64,000 bases of DNA, from positions 7,936,001 through 8,000,000 of the forward strand of contig JAZHRO010000062.1 in the NCBI GenBank assembly GCA_037157565.1. Reading direction: 5' to 3'. Position 1 is the stretch's first letter. Each line of letters begins with the position of its first letter. Positions 57,137 to 64,000 of this stretch are shown here, piece by piece. Below the pieces are notes generated by a model. It did not search any database. It was not told the origin of the DNA and saw nothing but the letters and a program-made list of their open reading frames with translations. The translations under genes and the position numbers were made by a program. Source of the stretch: Thalassia testudinum (taxonomy: Eukaryota > Streptophyta > Magnoliopsida > Alismatales > Hydrocharitaceae).

Positions 57137-57154
57137 TGGCACCGTTGCTAGGGA
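57137..57154 (+). promoter_or_regulatory. Ath-6 primer-binding site (tRNA-Asp)
   Basis: TGGCACCGTTGCTAGGGA matches the tRNA-Asp complement at 15 of 18 positions, and all three mismatches are transitions. Confidence 0.83.
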
Positions 57155-58935
57155 GGCACGGCTTTGCTTTACCATTATTTTCTTACTTGATACGCAGATC
57201 TCATCCCCTTTTCTTTCTTTTCTCTCATGTGAGCAAGAATTACAGGAAGAAGGCAGGAATTTGGAAGCGAGAGCTTAAAGTCCCTTTTCTTCCAACAAAT
57301 TTCAGGTTAGTTCCTTGATACTTGTCACATTTCTCAAAAAAAAAGAACTATCAGAAAAACATTAAACTAGGCTTTCACGATCACAAACATTTAAATTAAG
57401 TGGAGTGGTACCTTTAAGAACTCATTAGTTGTTTGTTTGCATCTTTTAACACCACTCTACCTTAAGTATAGGTGTTCTGATTTTTGGGTCTAGACTTCTA
57501 TCCAAACTTCAAAAATCAATTCTTAGAACCACAGGCCTTCTAAAATCTTAAAATTTCACCCAAAGAATCTAAATTAAATCATGAGCATCTGTTTTAAATT
57601 TTAGAGCAATTAGATTTCGATAAAATTTTTAAAAATTTGTGGAAGATAGAGGGGTCATCTCTTCTGATTTCACTATTTTGTTACTGTTCATGAATTTTAG
57701 GAATTTTTATACTTATCCACTTTTTGTGAAATTTATTTTTATGGAATCCTTGTGAAATTCTACACAACATATAAAATCACAAAAATTTTTGGTGGCCAGT
57801 GGAGGTACTGAAAGTCCAAACTACCCATGGATATCATTTCTGGACTTTGACACCAGCACAAAGAAAAATCTTTAAAAATTATCAAATAAATTCCTAAAAT
57901 CACAAAAAATATTTTATGGAATCCTTGTTTGATTTTCCTCCTAGTAGTTGTGTTGTTTGCTTTGTTTGGACTACTACTTAATAAGAAAAGCCTGAAGCAA
58001 TTCACTGATAATTAAAATTTTTTCTTAGGTTCACATCAAGTAGGGTTTCTTTTCATTGTTTAGACCAACATTTTAAAAGGAAATCTACCTTCACCCATAT
58101 AACTTGATTTCTTTTTATTTGTGGATCTCAAACTTATTTGAAAACTTAAAAAGAAAACCCTAAAAGTCACTGGGCTAAATCAAATCCTAAAAGTAGAAAA
58201 ACAACAAAGACTGTGTGACAACTTGATTTACATTGGAATCACTTTTTCGAATTTCTATACACACTAAAAAAAATTTGAAATAACATGGCATTACCTCAAT
58301 TAACACCCTCTACATTCCTATCCTTCACCACTCTTGTTATAATCAGTATGTTTGTTATGAGTCTTAATATTGCCAATTACACCATCCTTTCCTTTGATAA
58401 TCCAATTAACTCCACCACCCTAGGTCTCAACTCACCCTAGGGATAAACCATACATATTACTTAATGCAGTCCCAATCATAATGCTTGTTATGAGTGTCCC
58501 TATGTGAGTACTCAATAGAAAAGTGGTTTCCTTAATCAAACCCAATAACTCCAACCCTAGGAAAAAAAGGTAGTTGCTTGACCACTTAAGGAGTTCACCT
58601 AATTAAGGCTTGATATCTAATATCGAAGAATTACTAAGTGTTCCTAGTTTCTTTTAAAAATGCAATGGCAGACTTAGAGGGAAGTCAAATGACGGGTGTG
58701 GGTTAACACAAACCCCTAGTGATTTTCCCAAGACATGCTTGGGCCTAATCCACCTCTTTTAGTCTAGCCGGGTTATCTTAAGAAAGTAGTTTCACTTATT
58801 GATTTCTTCTATATCGAGTGCCCAAGTCTTAGGTTTTATTAAGGACTCAACCTTAAGATAATTTAGGCTTGGTTGTTTGAATTGCACACTTTCATCTCTC
58901 TCTCTTCTCCTCCCCTCCTGTCTTCCATTTAGTGT
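57155..58935 (+). other. Ath-6 untranslated leader
   Basis: AT-rich and non-coding, with many AAAATTT words and CCCTAGG near 58430 and 58555. No gene. Confidence 0.6.
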
Positions 58936-60900
58936 ATGCACTGCCGACGGTCCCAAAATCTGCACTTGGAGGGACCAATTGATTTTTTGGCCCGTCGCAC
59001 CGCCCGTACTCGCTTGTTTGCTTCATCTTCTTCCTCTACTGAAAATCAAGAAAAACATTGGAAAATCCCAAAATCATAAAAAAGGCACTAACCCATCATC
59101 TTCTAACCATCAAAATGGGAACCCCAATTTTGAATCTGAAGTTGAGGTTCCCAAACCACAATTTGAAATGCTGCAATTTGAAATCCCATCTTAGAAAAAG
59201 CTGACGGAAAATTTTCAAAATTCCAACCCATTTCTCATGGTAATAACCCAACTCCAACAACCCCAAGCAAATAAAAAATAATTGACTAGGACCATTACAA
59301 ACCTAGCCAATAATGGACCACCCAATGCTGAACCTACTATTCTATTAAGGGAATTCTATGATCCCTCAAACTATGAAGAAAGACCAAGGGTGGTCGTCCC
59401 TGATGGAGAATTTGAAATTAAACCCGTAGTCCTTCATCTCATTAACCATTTTCATGGCCTTCCTCAAGAAGACCCGTTTAGCCATTTAGAGGAGCTCACA
59501 GTCCTTGCCCAAACCACCAAATCTTGGAACATTTCAGAAGATTTATGGTTAATGTAGCTTTTCCTGCTATACTGGTTTAGGACAGTAGGAAAACCAATTA
59601 CTACCTAGACACAATTAAAAAGTGCATTTCTGAAAAAATATTTCCCGATTGGTTGAACTAATGCTTTATGTCGCACTATAATGACCTTCCAACAAAAATT
59701 CGATGAGCCTATGCATGAAGCATGGGAAAGATTTCAGGACTTATTAAGAAGTTGGCCCCACCACAAGGTACCAATTTGGCAACTTGTGCAAATATTCTAC
59801 CATGGTCTTGATGACCAATTGAGGCAATTTGTGGGGGCAACGTTTTAAATAAAGATGCCAAAAGCGCCTATGAACTTTTCAACGAAATGAGCGAAAATTC
59901 TTTCAGTCACTCGTCCATGGACACCTTTAGTAGAAATGTCAATTACCGTGTAAGTGTCCATGAAGTAGGCACACAACAACAATCTCTCCCGGTTACACAA
60001 GATGATTTGCAACTTTTTGCACAAAGACTCAACTAGATGCAAATCAACAAAAGAAAATGGAAGAAAAATTTAATGCACGACCGCAAAACTCATTACCGAC
60101 CAACCATAACTCTCACCTTTCTAACTCTGACACTAACCCGACTCTCCTCTATCGGGAAAATTTTAAACAAATCGATACAAGAGGATTTCAAAATCTTGAC
60201 TTTTCACCTGAAATTGTCAGGACTTCTGAAAATTCTTCCATATATGTCCCAGTAAATGAAAATATGTTCACTCTCCGGGATAATTTTAGAAATAATTCTT
60301 CCAACTTTTATAATCCTACTTGGAGGAATAACCCTAATTTTTCCTGGAAGAATACCAATCAAATTCCGCATTTTCAAAATCAAACGAGGAATTTTGGCCA
60401 AAACCAACATTCACAAGCTTATATTAATAATCAATTAATGAAAACCATGCAAGGAATGCAATAACAAATGAACGATGTTACCCGTGCCATTTCTAATTTA
60501 CAAAATCAAATCACAGTAATGCCTGATCATAGGCCAATGGGAAATTTGCCCTCCGAACCTGTCCCAAACCCCATAAATTAGCGGAATCAATTTCAAAGCA
60601 AAAATAATCAAGGTCAGCAAGGTCACCAACCAATAAATCCCGCACCTCAATTTCCATCCGATTTTCAAAACTTGTGACAAAATCAACATTTTCCATAATG
60701 AAATAATCACATTGACAATGCAGTAACATTAAGAAGTGGAAAAACTACACACAATGTGGAACCCTCACAGGAAAATAAACTAGATCAAGAGCAATTTTTC
60801 CCCACCTCCATTCACTCTCAAGAAAATGAAGCCAGCACAAACACAACACCTTTGCCACAGGCATTGAACTCTAAGAAGAACAGACCTAGAAAAACTAAGC
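58936..60900 (+). pseudogene. gag: Ath-6 gag (degenerate)
   Basis: Start at 58936: MHCRRSQNLHLEGPID shares the spacing of the other Gag starts. After a frame change, REFYDPSNYEERPRV, LINHFHGLPQEDPFSHLEEL (59390-59495) and, after a TAG at 59555, KKYFPIG, EAWERFQDLLRSWPHHKVP and QLVQIFYHGLDDQLRQF (59640-59830) follow. The C-terminal part in another frame has NPTWRNNPNFSWKN (60318-60359). A VTLRSGK box is at about 60727-60745. Stops are frequent and mostly TAG or TAA. Confidence 0.85.
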
Positions 60901-61690
60901 CAAAATAAGAACAATTGCATGAATTATTTGGCCAAGTGGAAATTAACATACCTCTCCTAGACGCAATTCAATACGTACCTTCCTACACAAAATTTCTAAA
61001 AGAAATTTGTACACCAAAAAGGCAGCCTAAAATTCTAGGAAAGGTTGTCCTTTCTGAGACAGTTGGCTCTGTTGTTTAGAGCAAGCTACCTCACAAAAGA
61101 AAGGGCCCAGGTGCTCCATTAATATATGTTGTCATTAATGACACAACTTTTGATTGCGCCCTCTTAGACATAGGTGCATCAATAAACCTCATCCCTACCA
61201 TCCTTTTCGATGAATTTCAATTCGACGAACTCAAATCGGTGAAGGTCACCCTTCAACTTGCTGATTGATTTGTTATTCACCCAAAAGGTATTGTAAAAGA
61301 TGTCATTGTTCGGGTACAGAATGTCTCTTCATTGTGGACTTTTTAGTCCTCAACATTGATGTACCGAAAACTTTAAAGAATGCACCTATTATTCTTGGAA
61401 GACCCTTCCTTACCACAGCCAAAGCCAACATAAATTGCGATTCAAGTAAAATGGACATCACTTGCGGTGGCGAGACACTCACTTTAGATATTTTTAGGGC
61501 CTCCAAAAGATTCCACGACCCAGATTTCTTCGATGACTCAGATTTTGAAACCTCAAATCATGTTGAGGAAATTCTTTCTATGGATACATGTTTTGCAATA
61601 AACCCTTCTCCTGAGTAGCAGCAATCTTCTAACCCACCCTCACCCACCACACCGAATTTCACGCTAACTTCTAACCCCATTACGGAACCC
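60901..61690 (+). pseudogene. pol: Ath-6 pol: protease region
   Basis: IPLLDAIQYVPSYTKFLKEI precedes GAPLIYVVINDTTFDCALL and the active-site box DIGAS at 61167-61181. A TGA at 61266 and a frame change near 61320 separate this from DFLVLNIDVP and PIILGRPFLTTAKANINC (61337-61440). The frame ends at TAG 61616, in a Pro/Ser-rich linker. Confidence 0.84.
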
Positions 61691-62255
61691 AACCTACAAG
61701 TAGATTTGAAACCTTTGCCGAATTCCTTAAAATACGTGTTTTTGGGCCACAACCATACAAAACTTATTATTAATGCAAAACTTTCGAGGTTGCAAGAGGA
61801 AAGACTACTCCAAGTTCTGAACAAAGATCAAAAAGCAATCAGTTGTACTTGAAATGATTTAAAAGGCGTTGATGCATCCTATTGCACTCACCGTATTTAT
61901 CTTAAGGACAATTCTAGACCCTCCCGCCAACCTCAATGTCGCTTAAACCCAAATATGCAAGAGGTCGTAAAACAGGAAATAATTAAATGGCTTGATGAAG
62001 GAATTTTTTACCCTACCTCTGATAGCCAATGGGTCAGCCCTACACAGGTTGTACCCAAGAAAGCTGGCCTCACTGTTATTACTAATGATAAGGGTGAAGA
62101 AATTCTCACTCGGGCTGCTTATTCGTGGAGTGTCTGTATTGATTACAGAAAATTAAATACCGCCACAAAGAAGGATCATTTTCCGCTCACATTTATTGAT
62201 CAAATTTTCCAGCGGTTAGCTGGACAAGAATATTATTATTTTCTTGATGGATATT
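61691..62255 (+). pseudogene. pol: Ath-6 pol: RT, truncated by insertion
   Basis: DLKPLPNSLKYVFLG (61704-61748), YCTHRIYLKDNSRPS, VKQEIIKWLDEGIFYP, SQWVSPTQVVPKKAG, CIDYRKLNTATKKDHFPL and FLDGY. FLDGY holds the first catalytic Asp; the Ath-7 LTR begins right after it. One TGA near 61850 (TGG decay). FMDD and everything downstream are absent. Confidence 0.87.
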
Positions 62256-64000
62256 TGATGGGAACACCATCATGAGCCATAAATAGCTCAATTTGATCTG
62301 ATTAAGTCATTAAATGCTCCTACATAACCGCCAGAGAGCTCTAATTCATTGCATAATCATTCTGAGAGAAAGATAAGAAAATAGGGTAAAAATTTTAATT
62401 TTACTATCATATCTTGAATGCAGAACAATCACAGGTTTTCATAGGGGTTAATTAAGGGTCAAATGGTCTTAAGACTCTAACAAGTGGGATAGAACAGATA
62501 GAAATGGGTTTTCGTGCATTTGAGGAATTAAATGACATATGAAACCCTAGAAACAAACCTACTTAATCTATTGAGGTTCTAGTTGAGTTAAAATTCACCT
62601 AAACCCTCTAAAATTCATATAAAAATATTCTCTAAGGTTTGGTACCTTCAATTTGACCATCAAAATCCTTCTTGACCCAAAATAGAACCACAGACAAACT
62701 TTTGCCCTAATTTAGATTTTTGCATAAATTACCAAGTCAAACTAAGTTAAAACCAAAATCCAACTTCACCATTGAATTTCTTATGTCTAAATTAAGTTTG
62801 TACCAAAATTTGAGCCTAATCAGAGATCATCTTGACCTAGTTTGCAATTTGGTCCTATCTGATTCTTTTATCTCACACACATGCCCCTAACTTTTGAATT
62901 TCTTGCAAATAGCCCCCCAATTTTTTCATCTTCTTCACAAATAGGTCCCTACTGCCATGAAATCCTATTCCTACAACTCTAGTGACCTTTGATTGAAGAG
63001 AACTCCTCTGATCAATCAATTCCTTCCAAAATTGGAAGGGAGATTCCTTGAGGAGTTATCTCTCCATTACACCCATCATTTAGCCCCAAAACCTTCCCAA
63101 TTTCTCATGTAAATGCATGAGAGATTCGGGTATCATAGATTTTCCAACTTTGGCAAACTTTCCCAACTTGGGAAGCTTGCTTCCCAAGCTCAAGTCGACC
63201 TCTAGAGACTCCCCAGACCCCATCCTTCTCATGCTCGAATTCGACCGAATTCCCCTACGATTTCATCTCCCCTCATCCAATCAAAGCTCTCGACATCCGA
63301 CGAGCTCCTTCGACTCCTTCCTTCATCTGACTGCAATACTAGCAGCAGATCCTCTTTCCTTACCTTCCTCCACGTCGCGCCATACCAACGAGCGCTTATA
63401 TCCCCTTCATCCTCACCATCCTATCCTCACCGAAGCATCTTCTTCCCTGGCGCTAGCCTACCAACGCTGGTGTCGTTCTCCCTCTTTTGTCAATTAGTTT
63501 AGGGCTATATTGGTTCCCCTAGGTCCCTAGTTTAATTTCCTATCCAAAAGACCAAAAATATCCTCTCGACACCGTCGTTCACCTCCATCATCTTCCGCTC
63601 CAACCAGACCTCCGGTGAGGCTCCCCGCTCATTCCATGACTCAAAATGCCTTGCCAAAACTCCCTAAACCTTTGCCTCATCCTCCCGCACAAAAACCCTC
63701 TCATTACCTCTCCATTCACACACCCAACACTCCCCCCGAACACACCCATCATCGGCTTCCTTCCTTGACTCCGACCGACCACCACACATCTCCACACGCC
63801 ATGAAACCACCACCAACACACTCCATGTCCTTCGATGAATGTCCTAAGCTAGTTTAACTTGACCGTAAGGCCATATTTATGTTTTTTAGGTCTCACCATT
63901 CACAGCTGCCACCGCCATTAACAATCGACGTGCTCTTCGAGCTCTAGACTGCACACGTCCCAGGCTCCGCTTCCAGGTTGCGCGGAGTCACCCAAAGACT
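62256..64000 (+). mobile_element. Ath-7: Ath-3-type LTR inserted in Ath-6 pol, runs off the window
   Basis: TGATGGGAACACCATCATGAGCC and the next 1.7 kb align with the Ath-3 5' LTR (27930 to about 29670), including the segment missing from the Ath-3 3' LTR. Pentamer on the left is ATATT. The window ends inside the LTR, so it may be a full element or a solo LTR. The TATA position is lost (CTCTAGAGACTCC near 63200). Confidence 0.87.

Larger units (their letters stand above)
55837..62255 (+). mobile_element. Ath-6: Athila-lineage retrotransposon, both ends missing
   Basis: A left-truncated 5' LTR (55837-57131), PBS, leader, gag and pol up to the first catalytic motif of RT. It is cut at 62255 by an Ath-3-type LTR. 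The left edge abuts Ath-5. Lineage is set by the tRNA-Asp PBS and DLKPLPNSLKYVFLG. Confidence 0.86.

Noticed and set aside
63117..63857. Two Pro/His/Ser-rich frames in the Ath-7 LTR
   Set aside because: They align with LTR nucleotides of Ath-3 but in broken frames; no sign of coding constraint.

Overview
This is a stretch of plant nuclear genome made almost entirely of LTR retrotransposons nested inside one another. I see no intact host gene, tRNA, rRNA or CRISPR array. The organism is most likely a repeat-rich flowering plant. Four elements carry primer-binding sites matching the 3' end of plant tRNA-Asp, gag-pol of the Ty3/gypsy Athila lineage (no chromodomain seen), and one solo LTR looks like a Ty1/copia Sirevirus. 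The density and depth of nesting suggest heterochromatin. I cannot name the species.

Layout (my own labels). 1-3000: LTR-like DNA with a 55-bp tandem array upstream of a TATA box. 3001-4023: AGCT-dense DNA and an LTR-like fragment. Ath-1 starts at 4024: 5' LTR, tRNA-Asp PBS, decayed gag-pol, and a 3' LTR cut at 16783 by Ath-2. Ath-2 (from 16784) has an LTR, a PBS, an unexplained hairpin-rich insertion of about 4.7 kb in its leader, and a fairly well preserved gag-pol cut in RNase H at 27929. Ath-3 (27930-46084) has gag-pol and both LTRs; its 5' LTR is split by Ath-4 (29938-35049), a non-autonomous element with one acidic ORF instead of gag-pol. Ath-5 (46085-55836) is another non-autonomous element with an acidic ORF; its left LTR is inverted, and its right LTR is split by a reverse-oriented copia solo LTR (52579-54291). 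Ath-6 (55837-62255) is cut in reverse transcriptase by a second Ath-3-type LTR (Ath-7), which runs off the window.

How the parts relate. The autonomous elements encode Gag, protease, RT-RNase H and integrase in one collinear frame, now broken. Most stop codons are CAG/CAA/CGA/TGG decay, as expected of silenced, cytosine-methylated DNA. Ath-4 and Ath-5 keep LTRs, polypurine tracts and 3' non-coding signals resembling those of the autonomous elements, so they were probably moved in trans.

The most interesting signals are non-coding. One is a hairpin plus a polypurine-like block downstream of the coding region, shared by four element families and showing compensatory base changes. Another is a hairpin and CCATGGGC-repeat cassette shared by Ath-3 and Ath-5. 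The third is a hairpin cluster at 19.4-22.7 kb that I cannot assign. Coordinates of LTR ends are by eye and may be off by a few bases.
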